The notes under the pieces are model-generated. The model saw only the letters and a program-made list of their open reading frames with translations, was not told the DNA's origin and did not search any database. A DNA stretch of 36,803 nt from Hydrogenophilus sp. (GTDB lineage: Bacteria; Pseudomonadota; Gammaproteobacteria; Burkholderiales; Thiobacillaceae), in contig JAIMKU010000001.1 of NCBI GenBank assembly GCA_020692235.1, forward strand, positions 16,984 through 53,786. Reading direction: 5' to 3'. Position 1 is the first letter of the stretch; every line of letters begins with the position of its first letter. Positions 16,619 through 27,198 of the stretch are shown piece after piece. The translations under genes and the position numbers were made by a program.

Positions 16619-18801
16619 TCCAGCGGATCGACATCCAGAGACCAGCGCAGGCTGCCGTTTTTCTGCTGCCGCAAGGCGGCCACCCAGGGCGTCAGGAAGG
16701 CCTGCAAACGGCTGCGGGAGACCGACTGGATCAATAGCTGGGCCCGCTCGCGGTTGGCGACGCGCGGTATCAGTGCCGATACCGGGTCATACAGCAATAC
16801 CCCCTCGGTCTTTCCCCGGCCCAGTGTGCGGGCCATTTCCAGAAAGGTCATTGCCTCGGCCATCGACCGGGCATCGGCGCGCAAAAGCGCCTGATGGCTG
16901 TAGGGCGGAAACTCGGCCGATTTGCGCTCGCGCAAGGTCCGCTCGGCGAAGGCGGGATAGTCGTGCGCTGCCAGGGCCGCGTAGAGCGGGTGATGCGGGT
17001 ACTCGGTCTGGATCAGTACGCGGCCGGCGCGTTCGGCGCGCCCGGCCCGGCCGCCGACCTGCATGAGCTGGGCGAACAGCCGCTCGGAGGCACGGAAGTC
17101 GGCGGACATCAGGGCCTGGTCGGCGCCGATCACCCCGACCAGGGTGAGCATCGGGAAGTCATGGCCTTTGGCGACGATCTGGGTGCCGACCAGTATGTCC
17201 ACCTCATGGCCGGCGATGGCCTCGCGCATGGTGGCGAAGGCGCCGCGTCGCGCGGTGGTGTCGCGGTCGACGCGCAGTATGCGGGCGGCGGGGAACAGAT
17301 CGGCCAGGGTATCCTCGACCTTCTGCGTGCCCTGTCCGGCCGGCCGCAGGTCCAGACTGCCACAGGCCGGGCAAGCATCGGGCGGCCGGCTCGCCAGACC
17401 GCAGTGGTGGCAGCGCAATTGATAACCGCCGCGATGTCGGTGGATGACCTGATGGGCGGCGCAGCGCGGGCACTCGCTGACCTGGCCGCAGGCGCGGCAA
17501 TAAAGCACCGGGGCGTAACCGCGGCGGTTGATGAATACCAGGCTCTGTTCGCCGCGCTCCAGGTTTTCCCGCAATGCCTTGCGTAAGGCCTCGGACAGGC
17601 CCAGCGCGGCCTTGTCCACGCGCGTGTCGATCAGCCGAACCTCCGGCAGGCTGGCCTGGGCATGGGCGCGCTCGGCCAGACTCAGCAGCCGGTAGCGATT
17701 ACCTTTGGCATTGGCCCAGGACTCCAAGGCCGGCGTGGCGGAACCCAGGACGACCGGAATGTTCAACTGTCTGGCGCGCCAGACCGCGACATCGCGGGCG
17801 TGGTAGCGCAGCCCTTCCATCTGCTTGTAGGAGGCGTCGTGCTCCTCATCGACGACGATGAGGCCCAGTCTGGGCAGCGGCGTGAATACCGCCAGCCGGG
17901 TGCCCAGGACGATGTCGGCCCGGCCGGCGAGGCAATCCAGCCAGCCGGCCAGCCGGTCACCATCCGCCAGGCCGCTGTGCAGACTGACCAGTCTCCGATC
18001 GGGAAAGCGGCGTTGGAACCGCTCCATCATCTGCGGCGTCAGGTGAATTTCCGGGGCCAGTACCAATGCCTGTTTGCCCTCGGCCAAGGCGCGTTCGATC
18101 AGGCGCAAGTAGACCTCGGTTTTACCGCTGCCGGTGACGCCATGGAGCAGCCAGGCGGTGAAGCCGTCGGCCGCGTCGAGCAAGGCTTCGAGCGCGCCCT
18201 GCTGGGCCTCGGTCAGTGTCGGCGCGGGTTCGGCCGTAAGCCTGGAGGTCGCACCATAGTCGGCCATGGCCAGCCCCTTGTTCAGCCAGTCGCGCAAGGG
18301 CACACGCAAGTCGGACAAACAGTCACTGGCAACCGGGCCGTCGGCCAGCAGCGCGGCCAGGCGGCGCTGCGCCGTGGCCCGTGCCGGAATGATCACGCAA
18401 TAGGCCTGGCCGGCCGGGGTCAGGACGTAGGCGGCCGGGGCCGGGGGACGAAATTTTGCCCGCTTCAGTGCCGGCGGCAGCAGCGCCAGCAGCACCGGCC
18501 CGAGCGGGTGCTGGTAATAGCCCGCCGCGAAGCGCGCCAGTCGGATGACCTCGGGCGGCAGCGCGGCCAGTTGCCGGTCGATCTCGATGACTGCCCGTAA
18601 CTGTTCATTCGGTATCGTCGACGAGTCGGTCAGCCCGACGATAACGCCTACTTGCTCCCGCTTGCCGAATGGCACCCGGACCCGGCGGCCGACATCCGCA
18701 GCCAGGGCACCGGGCGCCAGGTAGTCGAACAGACGGTCCAGCGGGGCATCGAGTGCAACCTGAATGACAGTACGCGAAGTTGATTTCAAGTTATGGGCCA
18801 A
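16612..18801 (-). CDS. priA: Primosomal replication protein N' / replication-restart helicase PriA
   Basis: Superfamily 2 3'-5' helicase that reloads the replisome at stalled forks, 729 aa (the family is about 730). The N-terminal 3'-end-binding region (VIQVALDAPLDRLFDYLAP) is followed by Walker A GVTGSGKT (221-228) and Walker B DEEH (318-321). The cysteine-rich zinc insertion begins at C435 (CRACGQVSECPRC) and continues through RCHHCG and CPACG. Helicase motifs V-VI include GTQIVAKGHDFPMLTLVGV and QLMQVGGRAGRAERAG. The start is TTG 18801; another TTG four codons later would serve equally. The stop is formed by a REP-like repeat. Confidence 0.97.
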   Translation of the reverse strand: MAHNLKSTSRTVIQVALDAPLDRLFDYLAPGALAADVGRRVRVPFGKREQVGVIVGLTDSSTIPNEQLRAVIEIDRQLAALPPEVIRLARFAAGYYQHPLGPVLLALLPPALKRAKFRPPAPAAYVLTPAGQAYCVIIPARATAQRRLAALLADGPVASDCLSDLRVPLRDWLNKGLAMADYGATSRLTAEPAPTLTEAQQGALEALLDAADGFTAWLLHGVTGSGKTEVYLRLIERALAEGKQALVLAPEIHLTPQMMERFQRRFPDRRLVSLHSGLADGDRLAGWLDCLAGRADIVLGTRLAVFTPLPRLGLIVVDEEHDASYKQMEGLRYHARDVAVWRARQLNIPVVLGSATPALESWANAKGNRYRLLSLAERAHAQASLPEVRLIDTRVDKAALGLSEALRKALRENLERGEQSLVFINRRGYAPVLYCRACGQVSECPRCAAHQVIHRHRGGYQLRCHHCGLASRPPDACPACGSLDLRPAGQGTQKVEDTLADLFPAARILRVDRDTTARRGAFATMREAIAGHEVDILVGTQIVAKGHDFPMLTLVGVIGADQALMSADFRASERLFAQLMQVGGRAGRAERAGRVLIQTEYPHHPLYAALAAHDYPAFAERTLRERKSAEFPPYSHQALLRADARSMAEAMTFLEMARTLGRGKTEGVLLYDPVSALIPRVANRERAQLLIQSVSRSRLQAFLTPWVAALRQQKNGSLRWSLDVDPLDW

Positions 18802-18874
18802 ACTTAAAGTAAATTATCGTTAACGAATGGAACTGCCTACGACTAATAGGGGTTTTAAAGTTCTCCACCAATCC

Positions 18875-18895
18875 TGTGGATAACTTTGTGGGTAA
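18875..18895. promoter_or_regulatory. Pair of DnaA-box-like sites in the priA-dacB gap
   Basis: TGTGGATAA (18875-18883) is the exact complement of the consensus DnaA box TTATCCACA. TGTGGGTAA (18887-18895), 12 bp on and in the same orientation, has one mismatch. They lie in a 198-bp AT-rich gap upstream of priA and downstream of dacB. DnaA regulation of priA is possible; no dnaA, dnaN or gidA is nearby to suggest an origin. Confidence 0.45.
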
Positions 18896-18999
18896 ACTGT
18901 CTTGAAACTGTAAAAAAGCCTTGTGGCCAGGCCGCTCCGATGGCCGAGCCTAAAAATTAGGCAACTGACAATCCCTTTACAATCAATAACTTAAAAAAA

Positions 19000-20532
19000 C
19001 TACAAGTTATTTTCAGAATTCGCCTTGACAAGCCGCGAAGGCCCATCCGGCGGTGTGTATAAGTCAATACCGATATTGCCGGCGGAATTGACTTTCCGCT
19101 TCGATCGGCGCAGGTGGCGCTTGCCGTCCATCGCCCAATGCAGGGTGGCGGCCTGTATTGTTTCGGCCTGCCGCTCCGATATATCGCGCAGGAATAGGAC
19201 CACCGCCTTACGCTGGCCGTCGGCATCCAGTACATAGCCGGCCAAATTATGAATGCCATCCAGGCTGCCGCTCTTCAGCCAGGCCCGGCCAGCCAGCGGG
19301 GTGTCCTTGAGATGATGGCGCTGGGTACCTTCCAGGCCCAGTGCCGGCAGCGATGCGGCGAATTCATAATACAGCGGCCGTTTGCTTGCCCAGACCAGTA
19401 ATCGCGCCATCGATGCCGCTGAGATGCGCTCGGCGCGTGACAAGCCCGAGCCGTTATCGATGACCAACTCAGGTATGGCGAGGTCCTGCACGGTCAGCCA
19501 TTCCAGAATGGCACGCTGGCCTTTGTCCCAAGTGGCGGGCGCGCCGAAGCGGCTGGCGCCAAGGTCCAGAAGTAGCTCCTTGGCGATGACGTTGTTACTG
19601 AATTTATTGGCCCCGCGCACGATTTCGGAGAGTGCCGGCGAATTGAAATCCAGTAGTGGCGTTGCGCTCGCCGGGGTCTCGTTCAGCCGGATCTGGCCGG
19701 TCAGGGTGCCGCCCAGCCCGGCCCACCCGGCCCTGAACACGGCGGCGGCGGTCGCCGACGGTGGCATCAGGTTGAGCCACAGCACACGGTCGCCACATGC
19801 CGTCGGGTAGCGTCCGGAAAGCCTCAAGCGATCGCCTTCGCGGCTCGCCGTCAGGCCATCCTGCCAGTCGCCACAGGCCGATTCGTTATCTGGATCGAGC
19901 CTGTTTTCCAGCGGCAGATCGGGCGGTTCCAGATATGCGGCGATGCCGTCCCTCGCGACCGCCAGGCGCAATGGCAAAACATTGTAATTGACCATCAGGG
20001 CAGCGGGCGCGGCGTTGTAAGGCTTAAGCGGTTTGTCGTCGAAGCTGGCGGGGTCCTCGGCGGCGATGGCAAAAAGGCTGTTGTCTAAAATGACATCGCC
20101 ATCGATCTTGTCTATGCCGCGCGCCCGTATCTCCCGCAGCAGGGTGTGGAAATGCTCAAGGGTCAACGCCGGATCGCCGCCGCCCCGAATGACCAGATTG
20201 CCGGTCAAAACGCCATCGGCGAGCGTCCCGTCGATCAGTACCTGAGTTTTGAAGGTATGCGCCGGGCCTAGGGTATCCAATGCCGCCAGGGTGGTGACTG
20301 CCTTCATGACCGAGGCGGGGTTGAATGGGGTATCGGCGTTGAGGCTGGCCATCACCTTATTGCGATCCAGCGCTTGCACGACCAGGCCAACGTGGTCGCC
20401 CGGTATTTGCGCCTGTCTGAGAGCGGCCCTGATTTTGCCGGGCAGCGGGCCGGCTTGCGCCGTCCAGGTCGCAAACAGGATGAAGGCGACTGCGGCGGTC
20501 AGGAATGATTTTGGCATGGCGGTACAGGGCAT
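19000..20532 (-). CDS. dacB: D-alanyl-D-alanine carboxypeptidase/endopeptidase (PBP4, DacB)
   Basis: Periplasmic class C penicillin-binding protein that trims or cuts peptidoglycan cross-links, 510 aa. A signal peptide (FLTAAVAFILFATWTAQA) leads into the S13 peptidase fold. The active-site motifs are SVMK (74-77, in NPASVMKAVTT), SNN (312-314, in KFSNNVIAKELL) and KSG (420-422, in WLKSGSLDGIHNLAGY). VIRGGGDPALT and the NYNVLPL stretch are also typical. The first ATG (20532) and the one five codons in (20517, MPKSFLTAAV) are both possible; the second gives a cleaner signal peptide. About 40 residues of basic, polar tail (KRHLRRSKRKVNS onward) extend beyond the usual C-terminus. Confidence 0.95.
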   Translation of the reverse strand: MPCTAMPKSFLTAAVAFILFATWTAQAGPLPGKIRAALRQAQIPGDHVGLVVQALDRNKVMASLNADTPFNPASVMKAVTTLAALDTLGPAHTFKTQVLIDGTLADGVLTGNLVIRGGGDPALTLEHFHTLLREIRARGIDKIDGDVILDNSLFAIAAEDPASFDDKPLKPYNAAPAALMVNYNVLPLRLAVARDGIAAYLEPPDLPLENRLDPDNESACGDWQDGLTASREGDRLRLSGRYPTACGDRVLWLNLMPPSATAAAVFRAGWAGLGGTLTGQIRLNETPASATPLLDFNSPALSEIVRGANKFSNNVIAKELLLDLGASRFGAPATWDKGQRAILEWLTVQDLAIPELVIDNGSGLSRAERISAASMARLLVWASKRPLYYEFAASLPALGLEGTQRHHLKDTPLAGRAWLKSGSLDGIHNLAGYVLDADGQRKAVVLFLRDISERQAETIQAATLHWAMDGKRHLRRSKRKVNSAGNIGIDLYTPPDGPSRLVKANSENNL

Positions 20533-20596
20533 GATGTCGCGGACACCCTACCCTAACCGACCCCGTCGGGACAACCCGATGCGCTAACATTCGGCC

Positions 20597-21028
20597 ATGA
20601 AAGGCACCTCACTGACCGTTGACATAGGCGTCTCGCGCCTGCTGACCGGCATGATCGTCGCGGCCCATCTAATGGCCGCCGCCGCATTGCTATTGGCTGA
20701 TTTGCCCTGGACGTACCGGGTGTCTTTATTCATTGCCATCGCGGTCGGTCTGGGTTTTGCCGTCCGCGCGCCGCGCGCGCTAAGGCTACGCGGCCGAGCG
20801 GATGGCGGCCTGGATATTTGGCTGGCCGGCGATTGGCAAGCCGTCCGGCTTTTGCCGGACACCCTGGTTTTGTCCCGCTGCATGGTATTGCGCTACCAAA
20901 GGCCCGGACGGCGCTGGGCCGAAACCCGCGTCATCCTGCCGGATAGCCTGGCCGAGAACGATTTCAGGCGGCTCAGGGTCTGGTTACGATTTCAGGCGTC
21001 GGGGTGTGTTAAACCCACGCCTCAATGA
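20597..21028 (+). CDS. YgfX-like inner-membrane protein
   Basis: A 143-aa protein with two N-terminal membrane helices (about 16-34, GMIVAAHLMAAAALLLADL, and 40-57, RVSLFIAIAVGLGFAVRA). A small soluble part follows with the pattern DIWLAGDWQAVRLLPDTLVL, LRYQRPGRRWAETRVILPD, and FRRLRVWLRF. This layout matches the YgfX/CptA family, best known beside the flavin-transfer protein SdhE in enterobacteria. No sdhE is present here, so function is not inferable beyond a membrane-anchored role. It is divergent from dacB across a 64-bp gap and convergent with acs, separated by a terminator. Confidence 0.7.
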   Translation: MKGTSLTVDIGVSRLLTGMIVAAHLMAAAALLLADLPWTYRVSLFIAIAVGLGFAVRAPRALRLRGRADGGLDIWLAGDWQAVRLLPDTLVLSRCMVLRYQRPGRRWAETRVILPDSLAENDFRRLRVWLRFQASGCVKPTPQ

Positions 21029-21029
21029 G

Positions 21030-21055
21030 AAAGGCCCCGACTGGCGGGGCCTTTT
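21030..21055. terminator. Bidirectional intrinsic terminator between the YgfX-like gene and acs
   Basis: AAAGGCCCC (21030-21038) pairs perfectly with GGGGCCTTT (21046-21054) over a 7-nt loop. Flanking A and T bases give a short T-tract in both directions. It lies between the convergent genes, as expected for shared termination. Confidence 0.8.
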
Positions 21056-21110
21056 CGAGCTGGTTGCGGCGGCCGGGTCGGGCCCCGGCCGCACGCAGTT
21101 TTCCAAGCGA

Positions 21111-23096
<1,986 letters not shown>

Positions 23097-23105
23097 CGTG
23101 TAAAG

Positions 23106-23111
23106 CCTCCT
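23106..23111 (-). promoter_or_regulatory. Shine-Dalgarno sequence that fixes the acs start
   Basis: The minus strand reads AGGAGG, nine bases ahead of ATG 23096. It lies inside the longer frame that would begin at 23120, which argues against that earlier start. Confidence 0.8.
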
Positions 23112-23210
23112 AGACAGCAATAGCGAAAAACCCTGTTGCCTACCCCTCGCAAAGCCTCAAGCAACCGCCGGGGGAAAGAAATTAGGACAATATAGTATCA
23201 TTTTCAAATT

Positions 23211-23232
23211 TCCTGACACCATCCTGACACCA
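23211..23232 (+). repeat. 11-bp tandem repeat abutting the glnE start codon
   Basis: TCCTGACACCA occurs twice in a row (23211-23221 and 23222-23232); the last A is the first base of the glnE ATG. The repeat occupies the place where a ribosome-binding site should be, and none is otherwise visible. Confidence 0.85.
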
Positions 23233-25910
23233 TGACCGCATTCCAACCCACCAGTCATATCGCCAAGGCCGCCGATTATAGCCATTATCTGGCTGCCCGC
23301 CTGGTCGCCCGGCCCGAGTTGGGCGACTGGTTGGCCGAGGCCGCGCAAGCCCCTTTCCCGCGCCAGGCGATGCAGGTATTCCTAATGGCGACGCCGATTC
23401 CGGACGAGGCGGCGCTGAAACGTCTGCTGCGGGACCTGCGCCAGCGAGTCATGACCCTGCTCATCGTCCGCGACCTCAATGGCCTGGCCGACCTGTCCGA
23501 GGTGACCGGCGCCTGCACCGACCTGGCCGAGCTTGCCCTCGCGCTTGCTTGTGATTGGCATCACCGCGATCTGGCGACCATCCACGGCGAACCGCTCGAC
23601 AGCCAGGGGCAGCCGCAAAAGCTGATCGTGGTCGGCATGGGCAAGCTGGGCGGCCGCGAACTCAACGTCTCATCCGACATCGACCCCATCTTTGTCTATC
23701 CGGAGGATGGCGAGACCAGCGGGCCGCGCAAGCTGGCCAACCACGAATTCTTCGTCCGTCTGGGCAAACGGCTGATTAATGCGATCGGCGAGATCACGGC
23801 GGACGGTTTCGTGTTCCGGGTCGACATGCGCCTCAGACCCTATGGCGACGACGGCCCGCTGGTCTCCAGCTTCGCCATGCTGGAGGACTACTTTTATACC
23901 CAGGCCCGCGAATGGGAGCGCTACGCCTGGATCAAGGGCCGGCCGCTGACCGGTGAGCGCCATGACGAACTGGAGGCATTGCGCCGGCCCTTCGTGTTCC
24001 GCAAATACCTCGACTTCGGCGCCTTCGGCGCCATGCGCGACTTGCACAGCCAGATTCGTCGTGAGGTGGCGCGCAAGGACATGGCCGATAACATCAAGCT
24101 GGGCGCCGGTGGCATCCGCGAGATCGAGTTCATCGCTCAGGTCTTTCAGTTGATCCGTGGCGGCAAGACGCCTTCGCTGCAAGCGCGACCCACCCGCACC
24201 ATACTGCACCAACTGGCGGCCATGGACCTGCTGCCGGAAGCCGTGGCCGACGAGCTGGAAACCGCCTATATCCTGCTGCGTAACCTGGAGCACCGCCTGC
24301 AATACCGGAACGATAGCCAGACCCAGCAATTGCCGCGCGATGCGGCGGAACGCCAGCGGCTTGCCCTGACCATGGGCCATGCCGACTGGGACGGCTTTGC
24401 GGCCGATCTCGACCTGGTCCGGCGCAAGGTGGCCGATCAGTTCGAGCAGGTCTTCGGCGCGCCCCAGGAAGACCAGTCGGAACACCCACTGGCGGGGTTG
24501 TGCGACCTGACCCCGGAGGCGGCGCGGGAACGGCTGGAACAGCTTGGCTATGTCGACGGCGGCGCCATGCTGGAGCGCCTGAGCGCACTGCGTGGCTGCA
24601 GTCGCTATGCCGGGTTACCGGCGATCAACAAGACCGCCCTGGACGGTCTGCTGCCGCCCTTGATCGAGGTTGCCGCCCGACAAGCCAACCCGGACGATAC
24701 CCTGGTTCGCATACTGGCCCTGCTGGAGGCGATCAGCCGCCGCGCCCCTTACCTGCTCCTGCTGCGCGAATATCCGCAAACCCTGGCCCAGGTCGCCCGC
24801 ATCGTCGGCGCCAGCCCGTGGGCAGCCCAGTATCTGACCAATCAGCCGCATCTGCTCGATGAACTGCTCGACCCGCGCACCCTGATGACGGCCCCGGACT
24901 GGGCGCTTAAACAGGGCGATCTGAAGGCCTGTTTGGCCGCCTTCAACGGCGACCGGGAACGTCAGATGGACGAGATGCGCCATTTCAAGCAGAGCGAGAC
25001 CTTCCGCCTGCTGGCCCAGGACCAGGCCGGGATGTGGACGGTGGAAAGGCTATCCGACAACCTCGCCGCGCTGGCCGATCTGCTGCTCGACCAGACCCTG
25101 GAAATGGTCTGGGCCGATCTGCCGAAGAAGCACAGGGAACGGCCGGCCTTCGCGGTGATCGCTTATGGCAAGCTGGGCGGCAAGGAGTTGAGTTACGCCT
25201 CCGATCTCGACATTGTTTTTCTATATGACGATCCGCACCCCGATGCCCAGGATATTTATGGCCGTCTGGGCAAGCGCATGAACACCTGGATGAGCACCCC
25301 GACCGCCGCCGGTATCCTCTACGAGACCGATCTGAGGCTGCGCCCGGATGGTGCCTCCGGGTTGCTGGTCAGTAGTATCGAGGCGTTCGATGACTACCAG
25401 CGCCACCATGCCTGGACCTGGGAACACCAGGCCCTGACCCGCGCCCGTTTCGCCTGCGGCGACGTCGCCGTGGGTCGGCGCTTCGAGGTCATCCGCGAGG
25501 CCGTCCTGCGCCTGCCGCGCGACCGGAGCAAACTGCGCGCCGAGGTGCTGGAGATGCGGCAAAAGATGCACGACGGCCACCCCAATAGCAGCGGTCTGTT
25601 CGATCTGAAACACGATTGCGGCGGTCTGGTCGATGTCGAATTCGCGGTCCAGTGTCTGGTCCTGGCCTCCAGCTCGGAGCACCCGGAGTTGACCGCCAAT
25701 CGCGGCAATATCGCCCTGCTCGGCATGGCTGGCGGGCTCGGCCTGATCCCGACCGGCATCGCCGATGTCGCCGCCGATGCCTACCGGGAACTGCGCCGCC
25801 GCCAGCATGAGGTCAAGTTGCAAGGTGCCGAACACGCCCGCCTGCCGGCCGGGGAGATGGCCAGCGAAATCGCCGCCGTCCGGTCGCTCTGGCAAGCGGT
25901 GTTCGGCTAG
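23232..25910 (+). CDS. glnE: Bifunctional glutamine synthetase adenylyltransferase/deadenylase
   Basis: Controls glutamine synthetase by adding or removing AMP in response to PII and glutamine, 892 aa (E. coli GlnE is about 945). It contains two nucleotidyltransferase domains. The N-terminal deadenylylase half has GMGKLGGRELNVSSDID with metal ligands D149 and D151. The C-terminal adenylylase half has AYGKLGGKELSYASDLD with D658 and D660. Each is followed by a helical domain (GAGGIREIEFIAQ in the first half, DCGGLVDVEFAVQ in the second). The start follows an 11-bp tandem repeat and has no clear Shine-Dalgarno sequence. ilvE follows at 59 bp. Confidence 0.96.
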   Translation: MTAFQPTSHIAKAADYSHYLAARLVARPELGDWLAEAAQAPFPRQAMQVFLMATPIPDEAALKRLLRDLRQRVMTLLIVRDLNGLADLSEVTGACTDLAELALALACDWHHRDLATIHGEPLDSQGQPQKLIVVGMGKLGGRELNVSSDIDPIFVYPEDGETSGPRKLANHEFFVRLGKRLINAIGEITADGFVFRVDMRLRPYGDDGPLVSSFAMLEDYFYTQAREWERYAWIKGRPLTGERHDELEALRRPFVFRKYLDFGAFGAMRDLHSQIRREVARKDMADNIKLGAGGIREIEFIAQVFQLIRGGKTPSLQARPTRTILHQLAAMDLLPEAVADELETAYILLRNLEHRLQYRNDSQTQQLPRDAAERQRLALTMGHADWDGFAADLDLVRRKVADQFEQVFGAPQEDQSEHPLAGLCDLTPEAARERLEQLGYVDGGAMLERLSALRGCSRYAGLPAINKTALDGLLPPLIEVAARQANPDDTLVRILALLEAISRRAPYLLLLREYPQTLAQVARIVGASPWAAQYLTNQPHLLDELLDPRTLMTAPDWALKQGDLKACLAAFNGDRERQMDEMRHFKQSETFRLLAQDQAGMWTVERLSDNLAALADLLLDQTLEMVWADLPKKHRERPAFAVIAYGKLGGKELSYASDLDIVFLYDDPHPDAQDIYGRLGKRMNTWMSTPTAAGILYETDLRLRPDGASGLLVSSIEAFDDYQRHHAWTWEHQALTRARFACGDVAVGRRFEVIREAVLRLPRDRSKLRAEVLEMRQKMHDGHPNSSGLFDLKHDCGGLVDVEFAVQCLVLASSSEHPELTANRGNIALLGMAGGLGLIPTGIADVAADAYRELRRRQHEVKLQGAEHARLPAGEMASEIAAVRSLWQAVFG

Positions 25911-25969
25911 TCCCGGGTTGCGCTAGAATTAACGCTCCGATTTTTGACCGATTTTGAGGAGTTTGGACC

Positions 25970-26890
25970 ATGTCCATGGCTGACCGCGATGGTGTTATCT
26001 GGTATGACGGCAAACTGGTGCCCTGGCGCGAAGCCACCACCCACGTGCTCACCCACACACTGCATTACGGCATGGGTGTATTCGAAGGCGTGCGCGCCTA
26101 CAAGACCGACCGGGGCACGGCCATCTTCCGGCTGGAGGAACACACCAACCGGCTGTTCAACTCTGCCCATATCTTCGGCATGAAGATGCCCTTTGACCGC
26201 GACGCCATTACCCCGGCCCAGTTGGAGGCGGTGCGCCAGAATAAGCTGGAATCGGGCTATATCCGGCCGCTGGTCTTCTATGGTTCGGAGGCCATGGGCA
26301 TCTCGGCCAAGACCTTATCTGTACATGTGATCGTCGCCGCCTGGTTGTGGGGCGCCTACCTGGGCAAGGAGGGTATGGAGAAAGGCATCCGGGTCAAGAC
26401 CTCGTCCTTCACTCGGCATCATGTCAACATCACCATGTGTCGCGCCAAGGCCAGTTCCAGTTACACCAATTCCATCCTGGCCCACCAGGAGGCCGACAAT
26501 TGCGGTTACGACGAGGCCTTGTTGCTGGACGTGGACGGCTTCGTCTCCGAAGGCTCGGGCGAGAACGTATTCATCGTCAAGAAAGGCAAGCTGTACACCC
26601 CCGACCTTACCTCCTGCCTGGAGGGCATCACCCGCGACACCATCCTGCAACTGGCGGCCGAGTTGGGCATTCCGGTCATCGAGAAGCGGATCACCCGCGA
26701 TGAAGTGTATTGCGCCGACGAGGCCTTCTTCACCGGCACCGCCGCCGAGGTCACCCCCATCCGCGAACTGGACAACCGGACCATCGGTAGCGGCCGCCGC
26801 GGGCCGATCACGGAAAAGCTGCAAGCGTTGTTCTTTGATTGTGTCCAGGGTCGTGTGGCCAATCGCGCCGGCTGGCTCAGCCATATCTGA
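25970..26890 (+). CDS. ilvE: Branched-chain amino-acid aminotransferase
   Basis: PLP-dependent fold-IV transaminase for the last step of valine, leucine and isoleucine synthesis and the first of their breakdown, 306 aa. The pattern HYGMGVFEGVRAY (32-44) is typical of the substrate-side loop. K160 in MCRAKASSSYTNS is the PLP-binding lysine, and EGSGENVFIVKKG and GTAAEVTPIRELD are conserved cofactor-site stretches. ATG 25970 is preceded by GAGGAG about ten bases upstream. A TAGAAT hexamer just after glnE could be its own -10. The gene is followed at 11 bp by the small zinc-finger gene, a common betaproteobacterial pairing. Confidence 0.96.
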   Translation: MSMADRDGVIWYDGKLVPWREATTHVLTHTLHYGMGVFEGVRAYKTDRGTAIFRLEEHTNRLFNSAHIFGMKMPFDRDAITPAQLEAVRQNKLESGYIRPLVFYGSEAMGISAKTLSVHVIVAAWLWGAYLGKEGMEKGIRVKTSSFTRHHVNITMCRAKASSSYTNSILAHQEADNCGYDEALLLDVDGFVSEGSGENVFIVKKGKLYTPDLTSCLEGITRDTILQLAAELGIPVIEKRITRDEVYCADEAFFTGTAAEVTPIRELDNRTIGSGRRGPITEKLQALFFDCVQGRVANRAGWLSHI

Positions 26891-26901
26891 CAGGGATAGT
26901 C

Positions 26902-27102
26902 ATGAGCGAAGTGAATCTGCAAACAGCGGTCGTCGAGGTCTCCGAGGCCGACCTGCCGCTGCACTGTCCGATGCCCGGACAAAGCGCCTGGGACAGTCAC
27001 CCTCGGGTGTTCCTGCCGGTCGAGGTTAAAGGCGAGGCGTTGTGCCCTTACTGCGGCACGCACTACAAGTTGAAGGGCGGCGCCAGCCAGCGACATCACT
27101 GA
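26902..27102 (+). CDS. Small CHCC zinc-finger protein (zf-CHCC family)
   Basis: A 66-aa protein with a zinc-binding set C22, H33, C48 and C51 within LHCPMPGQSAWDSHPRVFLP and ALCPYCGTHYKL. This is the zf-CHCC domain shared with the mitochondrial complex I subunit NDUFS6; the bacterial versions are of unknown role. ATG 26902 lies 11 bp after the ilvE stop and is preceded by AGGGA. An upstream in-frame ATG would overlap ilvE by over 50 bp and adds no conserved residues. It is probably cotranscribed with ilvE. Confidence 0.9.
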   Translation: MSEVNLQTAVVEVSEADLPLHCPMPGQSAWDSHPRVFLPVEVKGEALCPYCGTHYKLKGGASQRHH

Positions 27103-27157
27103 CTGGTCCTTGCTCAGGCCAGAAAGCCGCAGGCATGAGGAAGCGTCGGCTTTGCCC

Positions 27158-27198
27158 TGATGTGTTGCCGTCGCGGCTGCCGTGACGGCAACACATCA
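27158..27198. terminator. Perfect 15-bp hairpin between convergent genes
   Basis: TGATGTGTTGCCGTC (27158-27172) pairs perfectly with GACGGCAACACATCA (27184-27198) across an 11-nt loop. The right arm contains the hemN stop codon (TGA read from 27198). It has no T-run but is well placed to end the ilvE-zinc-finger and hemN transcripts. Confidence 0.65.

Noticed and set aside
18875-18895. DnaA-box pair as a replication origin
   Set aside because: Only two boxes, no dnaA, dnaN, parAB, rnpA or gidA nearby, and no clear unwinding repeats. Kept only as a possible regulatory site.
20533-20596. CCGAC-CCC-GTCGG short palindrome between dacB and the YgfX-like gene
   Set aside because: The 5-bp stem is too short to call a terminator or a repeat unit in this GC-rich sequence.
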